NCBI GenBank assembly: GCA_964636205.1
Contig: CAZWPF010000038.1
Span: forward strand, 1-25,432
DNA length: 25,432 bases
Source: JBEBVQ01 sp964636205
GTDB lineage: Bacteria; Bacteroidota; Bacteroidia; Chitinophagales; Chitinophagaceae
Direction: 5' to 3'
Position numbers and translations under genes: made by a program. The notes beneath the pieces were generated by a model that was not told the DNA's origin, ran no database searches, and saw only the letters and a list, made by a program, of their open reading frames with translations. Shown here piece after piece: positions 8,301 to 14,900 of the stretch (its first letter is position 1; each line of letters starts with the position of its first letter).

Positions 8301-9628
8301 TGAATTGTACTTCACCTGTTGCTTCGCCCACTGCCACTACAGTGTATCAAGTAATAGGGACAACTGCAGTCGGTTGTCGGGATTCGGCTGAGGTCACCGT
8401 TAAAGTGAATCCTTTGCCGGTACTCGAGACCAGTGGTTCTACTATTATTTGTAAAGGAGATTCTACGGTACTTTCTGTTTCCGGTGCAAGTCAGTATAAT
8501 TGGACCCCTGCAGCCGGCCTTTCTTGTACTAACTGTCCACAGCCCATAGCCAGTCCTCAACAGACTACTACTTATACTGTGACGGGCGTTGATTCTATTG
8601 GATGTGTCAATACCAGTCAGGTTGAAGTTAGGTTGAATAACGATCCTGTTATTAGCGCAGGTGCTGATATAACTATTTGTCAGGGCGAGTTCGCACAATT
8701 GCAGGCTACAGGTGGCATTTCATATCAATGGTCACCAGCAACCGGCTTGAGTTGCGTTGACTGTCCGGATCCGATAGCATCTCCGGAGAAGGATGCTTAT
8801 TATATAGTAACCGGAGTGGACGCAAATGGTTGTCGCGGCATGGATTCAATATTTATAAAGGTGGTACAGCCGGTTGCCACTTCAGTTGGCGCCGATGTCA
8901 CCATCTGTGAAGGTCAGTCGGCTCAACTCTCAGCCAGCGGTGGCGTGCGGTATAGTTGGTCGCCTGTCGACGGACTGTCCTGCGTGGATTGTTCATCGCC
9001 GGTGGCAAGTCCTGATTCATCCACCAATTATCAGGTCATTATTTCCAACAATGTTTGTTTTGCGGACACTTTATATCAGTTCGTAGAAGTGTTGCCTATG
9101 CCTACTGTCGATTTAGGACCGGATCTGGAAATATTTGCGGGTGAGCAAGTACGACTTTTTGCAAATAGTCGGTTTGCAACGAAATATGAATGGACACCTG
9201 CGCAGTGGTTAAGTTGCGATGACTGTATTAGTCCAACTGCCACACCGGAACAATCTATCACCTATGAAGTACGGGCGTATAATGAAGGAGGATGTTCCAC
9301 ATCAGATAAGATTAATATCAAGCTGAAGTGTGATGGTAGTATGGTCTTCGTGCCTAATACCTTTACTCCGAATGGTGATGGACAAAATGATTTATTCTTC
9401 CCGCACGCAAACGGAATTAGCACCATTGAAATTTTTAGAGTGTATAGCCGCTGGGGCGAAGTCGTATTTGAGAGAACAAACATGCCGGTTAATGACCCCG
9501 GGTCGGGTTGGGATGGCAGATATAAAGGAAGGGTGCTTAATCCGGATACTTATATTTATATGCTGCAAGCGACTTGTGTAAATGGCGGTAAGATTACTTT
9601 AAGAGGCGATGTTTCACTCATACGATAA
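2345..9628 (+). CDS. Giant secreted PKD/Ig-like repeat protein with type B T9SS sorting domain
   Basis: The 2427-residue protein is probably an SprB-like surface adhesin or another secreted surface protein. Residues 1-23 form a signal peptide (hydrophobic TVCMIFMPML, then SHG before Gln24). Residues 24-1186 hold about 14 PKD-type units of about 83 residues with the typical WDFGDG core, HTY, and GNYTVTL-like strands. Residues 1187-2328 hold 15 units of 75-78 residues, each with WSP-type, SCxxC and mostly GC motifs. Residues 2329-2427 match the gliding-motility-associated C-terminal (type B sorting) domain: FVPNTFTPNGDGQND, then YSRWGEVVFE, WDG and PDTYIYML. Known proteins with this domain leave through the type IX secretion system and stay on or near the cell surface. 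A PorP/SprF-family gene follows 29 bases later, the arrangement known for SprB/SprF-type pairs. No enzymatic domain was recognised. The ligand is unknown, and the adhesin role is inferred from the architecture. Confidence 0.93.
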   Translation: MALRLYARILTVCMIFMPMLSHGQLSADFHASVQSGCAPVVVHYTDNSAGNPVQWQWDLGNGTHSTSQNPSTTYVLPGNYTVSLTVYDVNGTSKTTTRTNYINITPTPEVSFYASDSLNLCPPATINFTNTTNPVAPGPANYTWDFGDGNSSNLPNPSHTYTATGNYTVTLVATNSVGCSGIRSRKIQIVNKPKADFSSVDSIGCTIPLSARFTNTSTNASSYTWDFGDGSTSTSSAATVNYTYTSAGNYTVKLIARNPSGCADTLVRTNYIRMGRPTAGFNLSSNTICAGTSVSFTNTSTGASSYRWDYDGISSTATTPPARTFNTAGTYTIRLIANQGTCSDTLIKQLTVIARPVSSFTADSLAGCRIPHTVKFNNTSTGANSYVWTLSPGVTSTVANPTFTYNTTGNYTVTLTAISSAGCSTASSQTVRVARPIPNISVLPQLGGCINEVLRFSASVTSPPYPISVYRWDFGDGTVATGQNVTHAYAMPGVYNVILTATTTNGCVFTQIQELEISSKPTAGFIATPQNVCLDDEVIFTNTSTGANRYRWVFGDGKTAQVEHSNPVPHLYHDTGQFTITLIAWNKFCTDTLLRPRFVYVNGPAALFTPVYDCADRLSVSFINNSQRAVSYDWDFGDGNQSTQQLPAHTYASEGAYTIRLIVTDVYGCHDTALANIELRNQPTVDFTVSDSTICKGESVAFTRIGPAVPRDYTYRWSFGLPPIDNNASATINKVYNTAGVYDVSLMVTDKYTGCVDTFTKQSYMRVGAPVPEFVISPDPAVGCNPLTINFSDNSTAPGSTVTERIWTFGDGAVLGGNNSGPSHTYNSLTRQSYSVKLVVKDANGCSDSVTKNNIVQITRPSANFTHPATICVNQPLNFNNTSLRAVSYIWDFGDGSTSAAIDPVHTYVTEGVYTVRLIAINSDGCRDTLIKSNAITVNKVVAGFTVSDSIADCPPLVVQFTNISTGANAYNWSFGNGISSTLTDPTSVYTAPGVYPVVLRAYGNGCSDSATFDIRVQGPNAQGSFNYSPVSGCVPLTVNFSAVAVNTTQYSWDMNNGTTGSTTTGSFSYTFTEPGEFLPVLVLSNSANCDIAVVGLDTIKVYDIKGEFSVSADAFCVGVPLQFHDTVTNFGSLPITRFWDFDDGNTSSQEDPIHTFSAAGTYDVQLIVFNGNNCTDTFTHRITIHDLPNVTVTSNPPVICTNDFVQLQAAGAIDYSWSPATDLSCTNCSNPSLRPTAPLVYTVTGTDMNGCADTASINVAPGVRPQITVSSDTTVCFGEQFNLVASGAAAFEWSPATDLSCSNCPSPIVTPTATTTYRVVGTNNIGCTDTAYVTVTVNPLPVLNLTPSQSICNQTSIQLSVSGANAYNWSPGTGLSCTTCPDPIASPPTTTTYTVEGTDLNGCTDTGRVTITVDARPQVLVFDRDVCVGDTVILRASGAVSYNWSPATGLSCTNCDAPVASPAATTTYTVVGAFAGGCADTTTVTVTVNPLPTIAVGADTAICLGESVSLKATGGVDYSWTPAAGLSCINCDDPIATPSNTTTYVVGGKDANGCINYDNVVVQVNPLPVVDAGMNRTICQGDTIHLLAIGADSYSWDNDPSLSCLNCPDPIAKPAGPTTYRVTGTDADGCSLTDSILISFHPTPVLNLGGDREVCIGDTLNLRATGGLSYQWSPATGLSCTNCDAPVASPTTTTTYSVVGTFTGGCIDSGKITVTVNPLPEIKADTDTAICLGESVSMKATGGASYSWSPGAGLSCINCDNPIASPIDTTEYIVRGVDAKGCVNFDTVVVRIMPLPVVDAGINRLVCRGDTVHLSASGASSYTWDNIAGLSCLNCPDPIAMPVTPTNYRVVGVDTNGCIASALVSVGFHAQPVLSGGGNRDLCIGDTLTLFATGGNNYSWSPATDLSCTNCPSPLAWPSTTTTYTLKGASQEGCWDSVQVTVTVHPTPIVSAGADREICLGESTTLTGSGAANYSWSPAAGLSCVNCTSPVASPTATTVYQVIGTTAVGCRDSAEVTVKVNPLPVLETSGSTIICKGDSTVLSVSGASQYNWTPAAGLSCTNCPQPIASPQQTTTYTVTGVDSIGCVNTSQVEVRLNNDPVISAGADITICQGEFAQLQATGGISYQWSPATGLSCVDCPDPIASPEKDAYYIVTGVDANGCRGMDSIFIKVVQPVATSVGADVTICEGQSAQLSASGGVRYSWSPVDGLSCVDCSSPVASPDSSTNYQVIISNNVCFADTLYQFVEVLPMPTVDLGPDLEIFAGEQVRLFANSRFATKYEWTPAQWLSCDDCISPTATPEQSITYEVRAYNEGGCSTSDKINIKLKCDGSMVFVPNTFTPNGDGQNDLFFPHANGISTIEIFRVYSRWGEVVFERTNMPVNDPGSGWDGRYKGRVLNPDTYIYMLQATCVNGGKITLRGDVSLIR
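2414..5902 (+). repeat. Array of about 14 PKD-type domains (coding)
   Basis: This is the N-terminal half of the giant surface protein after its signal peptide. Each unit of about 83 residues opens with a proline-containing linker (RPTAGF, KPKADF, RPSANF), has one conserved cysteine before the second strand, then a W(D/S/V)FG(D/N)G-type loop, a HTY-type motif and a closing strand ending near GC.D. Units 4, 5, 9, 12 and 13 have degenerate GDG loops, for example DYDG, LSPG and DMNNG. The boundaries were set by eye. Confidence 0.85.
5903..9328 (+). repeat. Array of 15 Ig-like units with an SCxxC motif (coding)
   Basis: Fifteen head-to-tail units of 75-78 residues start at bases 5903, 6137, 6362, 6590, 6815, 7043, 7271, 7499, 7727, 7955, 8183, 8411, 8639, 8867 and 9095. 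The consensus is PLPVV..GAD..IC.GESV.L.A.G...Y, a WSPATGL-type segment, SC.NC, then P.ASP..TTTY.V.G.D..GC.D...VTVN. Every unit keeps SCxxC. Nearly all add one cysteine before the second strand and one in the GC motif. The tight length conservation in the middle suggests expansion by tandem duplication. Confidence 0.9.
6590..8638 (+). repeat. Three tandem 684-bp super-repeats, each of three Ig-like units (coding)
   Basis: Units 4-12 of the SCxxC array fall into blocks 6590-7270 (681 bp), 7271-7954 and 7955-8638 (684 bp each). Units three apart resemble each other more than neighbours do. Units 4 and 7 share the identical 19-residue run WSPATGLSCTNCDAPVASP. Units 5 and 8 share TAICLGESVS and GLSCINCD. 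Units 6 and 9 both begin PLPVVDAG and alone replace WSP with WDN. In the third block unit 10 resembles 7 (CIGDTL) and unit 11 resembles 5 and 8 (ICLGES), while unit 12 has lost the WDN signature. Confidence 0.8.
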
Positions 9629-9657
9629 TTTGAAAATTTCCGATCCTATTTTAAGAG

Positions 9658-10728
9658 ATGGCGATGAAAATGGATTTTAAAATACCGCTGATTGTTGCGA
9701 GTATGTGTTTTTGTGTTGGCATAAGTAGCCGTGCTCAGGATATCCATTTCTCGCAATTTTATGAGAATGCAATGCTTCGCAATCCTGCGTTGACCGGTAT
9801 ATTTAGTGGAGATTATAAAGCTGGGGTAAATTTCAGAAATCAGTGGAGTAGTTTGTCCGTGCCGTTTGTTACAGTTTTAGGATCAGCGGAAACTCGTATG
9901 CCGATAAGCAAAGATGTTGGGGATCATTTGAGTTTCGGGCTTACAGTTACATATGATAAGGCAGGAAGCATCAATTTTACGAGCATGCAAGTTTATCCTG
10001 CAATCAACTATAACAAGGCGCTTGAAGACGAGCATATGTCATATCTCTCGGTTGGGTTTGCTGGAGGGTATATCCAACGTTCGGTAGATATGAGTAAAAT
10101 GACCTTTAGTAATCAGTGGGTCAACGGTTCTTTTGACGCGCAAAATGCCACCGGAGAGAACATGGTGTTTCAAAAACTGGAACATTTTGATCTTTCTGCA
10201 GGGGTCAGCTTTAATAGTTCGTTGGGGCCGGAGAATCGTGTGAACTATTATATCGGAGCTGCAGCATATCATGTAACGGGCCCGAAGCAGACATTTGATA
10301 AGAATCAAAATTTTGTTCGATTGGGGACTCGTTGGACTGGTAATATGGGATTTCAGACCTATTTGGAGAATAATTTTGGCATTACCGCTCATATCAATTA
10401 TCAAAATCAGTCACCCCATTCCGAATTCATAGCAGGTGGACTGTTGAGTTGGAGACACTACGATGAATTGGAGCAAACTCGATTCACTCTCTATGCCGGA
10501 TGTTTTGTCCGTCGGAAAGATGCTTTTATTCCTACGATTAAAATGGATTATAATGAATATTCGCTCACTGCCAGCTACGATTTTACCACTTCGGACCTCC
10601 GATCGATGTCCCAAGGTGTAGGTGGGTTTGAATTGTCGCTTTTTGTACGTGGCGAATACAAGCGGGGGCTTGATCCAATGAAGCAATTTAGTTGCCCTCG
10701 TTTTGAATTGGCGCCTTCCGGTTTCTGA
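9658..10728 (+). CDS. PorP/SprF family type IX secretion system membrane protein
   Basis: The 356-residue protein has a signal peptide (IPLIVASMCFCVGISSRAQ, cleavage probably before the Gln) and the family N-terminal pattern HFSQFYENAMLRNPALTG followed by FRNQWSSL. The rest alternates aromatic and polar strands as expected for an outer-membrane beta barrel. Family members such as SprF and PorP are needed for surface delivery or anchoring of type IX secretion substrates and are often encoded directly after their substrate. Here the gene begins 29 bases after the giant repeat protein with no terminator between, so co-transcription and a dedicated pairing are likely. ATG codons at 9658, 9664 and 9670 are all possible starts. 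AAGAG lies immediately before 9658, too close to serve that codon but reasonably spaced for 9664 or 9670. Confidence 0.9.
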   Translation: MAMKMDFKIPLIVASMCFCVGISSRAQDIHFSQFYENAMLRNPALTGIFSGDYKAGVNFRNQWSSLSVPFVTVLGSAETRMPISKDVGDHLSFGLTVTYDKAGSINFTSMQVYPAINYNKALEDEHMSYLSVGFAGGYIQRSVDMSKMTFSNQWVNGSFDAQNATGENMVFQKLEHFDLSAGVSFNSSLGPENRVNYYIGAAAYHVTGPKQTFDKNQNFVRLGTRWTGNMGFQTYLENNFGITAHINYQNQSPHSEFIAGGLLSWRHYDELEQTRFTLYAGCFVRRKDAFIPTIKMDYNEYSLTASYDFTTSDLRSMSQGVGGFELSLFVRGEYKRGLDPMKQFSCPRFELAPSGF

Positions 10729-10752
10729 TGCCGGCATAGGCTAAAGTTATCG

Positions 10753-10786
10753 TTGATGTTTATTACATCAGCTTTGACTAATTTTG
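10753..10786 (+). promoter_or_regulatory. Promoter of the DUF3078 gene
   Basis: TAATTTTG (10779-10786) matches the -7 element TAnnTTTG exactly, and TTG (10753-10755) lies 23 bases upstream, within the range described for Flavobacterium promoters. Transcription would start near 10793, giving a leader of under 20 bases. An inverted repeat (10754-10770) lies between the two elements. Confidence 0.5.
10754..10770. repeat. Inverted repeat inside the DUF3078 promoter, possible operator
   Basis: TGATGT and ACATCA flank the 5-base spacer TTATT as a perfect 6-bp inverted repeat. It covers the spacer between the -33 and -7 elements, where a bound protein would block RNA polymerase. No T-run follows, so it is not a convincing terminator for the preceding gene. 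A bound regulator is only inferred. Confidence 0.4.
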
Positions 10787-10809
10787 CGGGCTGAAAACCA
10801 TTCTTATAC

Positions 10810-11841
10810 ATGAAAAAAATAATTTATTCCCTTCTGTTGGCCACAGGGGTAATTAGTGGCGCACAAGCACAAATGCTGAACGAGGAAGTTGATGCATTGA
10901 AGAAGTTGCTGGAAACCACTAATAAAGATACGGTTGCATGGTTGCACGGAGGGGTGCTCCAAATCGGCATCAATCAGGGAATGTTGCACAACTGGCCGGC
11001 CGGTGGTGAAGTTTCCTCGCTGACAACCAACGGGGTGTTCAATGGTTATCTCACCAGATTGTATCATCGTCATGTTTGGACCAATAATTTGGATCTGACA
11101 TACAGTTTATTCTACGCACATTCGAATCAATTCGTTCCCCGGAAGATGGACGACCGAATCGACTTTACGTCGAAGTATGGTATTCAACTGGATACTTCGA
11201 ACGGCTTCTATTTGACTGCGCTGTTTAACTTCAAATCTCAGTTTACCCGAGGATTTGATTACAGCATTTCAGATTGGGAAAACAATCCTACTTCAGATTT
11301 TATGTCTCCTGCTTATTTTACACTGGCATTAGGTATGGAATATAGAAAGGGAACTGATTTTACCTTATTCTTCTCTCCTGCTGCAGCCCGCATTACTACT
11401 GCCAGCACTAATTATACAACTTTGCTTCCTGAGGGGGCATTTGGTATTGAATATGGAAAGACTTCGCGCTTTGAATTTGGTGCTTATTTCTCCGGACGTT
11501 ATAAGGTAGATTTCACTCCGGATGTAAGTTATCGGACTCGTCTTGATTTGTATTCTAACTATCTGGCTAAAGATCGGAAAGATAATATGGGCAATATCGT
11601 AAAGCGTGACAATCCGGGTAATGTGGATGTATTGTGGGACAATCTGGTGTCATGGAAGCTAGCTCGTTTCTTTAGTGTAGTTGTAGGGGCTACATTTATT
11701 TATGACAATGATTTGCCTTACAGTCCGAACTACATCGATGAAGCAGGTATAGAGCAAACCAAAAATGAGCCCGGTAAAAATTTGGGGTGGATTCAAATGC
11801 GTCAATTGTTGACATTAGGATTTGAATATCGTTTCAATTAA
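10810..11841 (+). CDS. DUF3078 domain-containing outer-membrane protein
   Basis: The 343-residue protein starts with a signal peptide (MKKIIYSLLLATGVISGAQAQ). The mature part fits the DUF3078 family of Bacteroidota: W.HGG.L.IG.NQG.L.NW.AGGE near the start, then alternating strands with many aromatic residues, ending in GFEYRFN, a typical terminal barrel strand with C-terminal aromatic signal. The biochemical function of the family is not established; an outer-membrane barrel is the reasonable inference. It lies 81 bases after the PorP/SprF gene and has its own promoter candidate, so it need not belong to that operon. A strong bidirectional terminator closes it. ATG 10810 precedes the signal peptide directly. 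Confidence 0.85.
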   Translation: MKKIIYSLLLATGVISGAQAQMLNEEVDALKKLLETTNKDTVAWLHGGVLQIGINQGMLHNWPAGGEVSSLTTNGVFNGYLTRLYHRHVWTNNLDLTYSLFYAHSNQFVPRKMDDRIDFTSKYGIQLDTSNGFYLTALFNFKSQFTRGFDYSISDWENNPTSDFMSPAYFTLALGMEYRKGTDFTLFFSPAAARITTASTNYTTLLPEGAFGIEYGKTSRFEFGAYFSGRYKVDFTPDVSYRTRLDLYSNYLAKDRKDNMGNIVKRDNPGNVDVLWDNLVSWKLARFFSVVVGATFIYDNDLPYSPNYIDEAGIEQTKNEPGKNLGWIQMRQLLTLGFEYRFN

Positions 11842-11862
11842 TCAACAACACAAAAAATTGGC

Positions 11863-11901
11863 ATCGCACTGTGGAGGTAACGCTACAGTGCGATTTTTTT
11901 T
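11863..11901. terminator. Bidirectional terminator between the DUF3078 gene and sprA
   Basis: A perfect 10-bp stem (11863-11872 with 11885-11894) around a 12-base loop is followed by a T-run on the plus strand. On the minus strand the stem is followed by GCCAATTTTTTG. The gene ends on either side are convergent, so one hairpin can serve both. Confidence 0.92.
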
Positions 11902-11904
11902 GTC

Positions 11905-14900
11905 TTATTGTGCGAAGATGAATCTCAGTGTGAGACCTGCTCTGGTTGTAATCATTGGGAAAGACTGAGTTGTATATGGGATGCTCTGGCGGCGATCATA
12001 GAACAACCTCAAAGTCAGTTTATCGCTTACAATATAATCTACAGAGGGTGAAATAGTAATCACTTTCTGACCCCGAGTGGTGATTTCAATGTCTTGTGCG
12101 AGGTAGTTATTACTCGTCTTATCGTCCCTAACACCCACATCCACTTTTACATTCAAATCATTATTGAGTCGGCGAATTCCGAAAATCGGGAATGGCAAAT
12201 CAATTCCGCGTACGCGATAACCACCGCCAATTACGAATTCGGTGCTTCTGGTTTCACTTACCTGGAAATCGACCATACTCAGACTTACGGTTCGGTTCTT
12301 TCTGAATTCGAATCGAGATGTAATGTTGTTTTTAAATGCCGCATCGAATCCGATCAATGGACTGAACTGTTCGCTCATGGTGATATTAGGCACCTGAAAG
12401 AATGGGATATAGTTACCTGAATTGGAATCGATAAAAGATGGGAACCCTAATAAATAGACGTCATCATAGAAAAGGGTACTGATAAAGCTATTCATGGACA
12501 AAGAGCCCGTGTAAGCGTGATTGACCACTAAATTATTGAATATTGGAGTAAACGCAGGGAGTTTAGACAATCCATTGTATGTTATTCTCCAGTTGGGCAA
12601 AGGTTTTAAATATTTGAATGGATTATTCCTCACTCCGTTTGCCGGTTCGTTATTCACCAAAGGAATTTCATTTGGATCACGACCGGCATAGGCGGCGATA
12701 AATGAGGGAATCAACACGTCTTGTGAGTAACCCGTATAACCTTTTGCATAATTGGGGTCATTAGGATCCGGAATGCCTCTGGAATATGGGTTTCCTTCTC
12801 CTAGTCTTCGAGAAATGATATAGCGATTCTGGAGGAATTCGTTATAAGTGCCGGAATTGGCACCACCTGGTTGGAATAGCGTTTTGATACCGATAAAGGA
12901 AACATTGAAGCTCCCGGTTTCGTATGGATTAAGGTGTTGGAAGACTCCCACACCGGTATCTTTAAACAGTTCATTATATGCTTTGGTAAACGATCTGGTG
13001 AGCGTCAGGTCGATCCGCAAATCTTTGAATGGTTCTACCATTGCATTGATGGCAATATTTTGAGCATATTGTTGCTGGAATTGAGCATTAAATAATGAGT
13101 CGCGACTTAGCTTGTTGGCTGCTGCTTTAGACTCCAACCAATCTCTTCCTGGTTGGTAACCGTAAACAAATGGTACGCCGGGTTGACCGCTATAGTTGTT
13201 GATACCCATAAACCTGGTACTATCCATGTAACCCGGAAGCATTGTACCCGCGTTTTGTGTAAAGTTGAAAGTAAGTCTCTTCAACATGGTAAGCAATCTT
13301 CCTCCGAAACGCGCCAGATCGTCCACTCTCGGGGTCGTATTACGACGCAGCGTACGAGCCGCTTTTTTTTCAGCTTTAAGTTTTGCTTTTTCAGCTTTAA
13401 TTCTGGCTTTTTCCTGAATGAGCTGAATCTCTCTCAATGAATCAATTTGAGTGTCTGTAAAATCGTTCAGATTGAGGGTGTCCTCGTTGATGATGATCAG
13501 GTTTTTATCTAAGGCAGCAACCGGACTTGGTGTTTTGGGTTTGGTTTCCGGTGGTTTATTTTTCAGGTTGATGGCCTTTGGTTGGTTAACAGCCCGGAGC
13601 CAACGTTGTTTATTGTATAACTGAACAAAATTCAATTCGCCATTTATTTGTTGCGTTTGGGTATTTCCAATGGTGTTACCCAAATCATATGCGAGTCGGG
13701 AGGCGCCGGTCCATGTATAGGTAGCGCCATAAGACATCCGGAGGTTCGTCCAATCGGTTGCCGGCAGCTTCTGCAACGGAAGCGTATAGCTCGCATTAAA
13801 TCCTTGGGTGAACATGGTATTTCGTCCGAAACTACCCAGACGATCCCAAAGTGTATCTCTTTTTTCACGGGTATCGATCAACCCATAAGGTTCGTCGATT
13901 CTCGACTGATTGGTTGCATTATAATCAAACGAAAGAGAGCGAGTCAGTTCCCAACGCAGATTATAACTTCTCATCCAAGTGAAATCCTTATAGAAGGTGG
14001 CCGGGATTTTATATTCGCTACCGTCGATATTTCTTACTTGGGTCTCATTGACTATCCGGTTGAGTTCAGTTCGGAAAGTAAAGTTGGCCGGCAACAAGTT
14101 TAGATTGAAATCCTTGATTGGAGCGACCCATTTCGACTTCGATTTAACTAATGTTTTAAATGGTTCCAAAGGTTTAGAACGGATATTGTAAGTGTATCCT
14201 AGACCTATTTTCTGATTGGTCAGATCATCCTTTTCCAATAGCGGATTCCGCTTATGTTGTTTGTTATATGCATAAGTCAGATCGAAGTTTTGGACACTCC
14301 AAGGTTTTAAGTTTGCCTGTGGTTTGTCGGGGTTACCCAAAATTCTCACATTGGTGAGATTGAAGCTGGTGATCGAGGTGAAATCCTGCGCAATTTGTTT
14401 TAATGAGTCTCTTTGATCTCGGTCGCGCGATGCCTTTAACTGATCAGCCAGTTTTACGTCTAAATCGTAGGGGTTGTATTGTGGATTGCTGATGCCTTCG
14501 GAATAACCTACAAAGACCGGTAGTTGCAGACCCCATGTTCTGGGTGCGAATTTGCCTAGGTTAAGATTAGTGGAGGCATCGAATTGGTTATAGTTGTCGC
14601 GATGACGTTCGTTGAGTTTTTGGTCGATATTACCATAACCCAGAGTATGCATGCTACCAGCCAGTCTCAGATTCCCTAAGTCGGCAAGTTGCAAATTAAT
14701 ACTCCCAGTTGCAGCGTATCCCGGTTTTTCATTCAGACCGGTCATACGCATTTCATTAAACCATACTTCTACGCATTTCGGCAACCCATCGTCGAAGGGG
14801 GTGGAACTGGTTTTCTTCGGGTTGAGCACACCCAGCATAACAGTTTTAGCGTCTCCGAGATTTGGGTTACCAACCACCAGGATAGTATTCCCTTTTTCGT

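Noticed and set aside
5903..9328. Regular repeats considered as a CRISPR array or other non-coding repeat
   Set aside because: The period of about 228 bp is a whole number of codons, the frame is open throughout, and conservation follows protein motifs.
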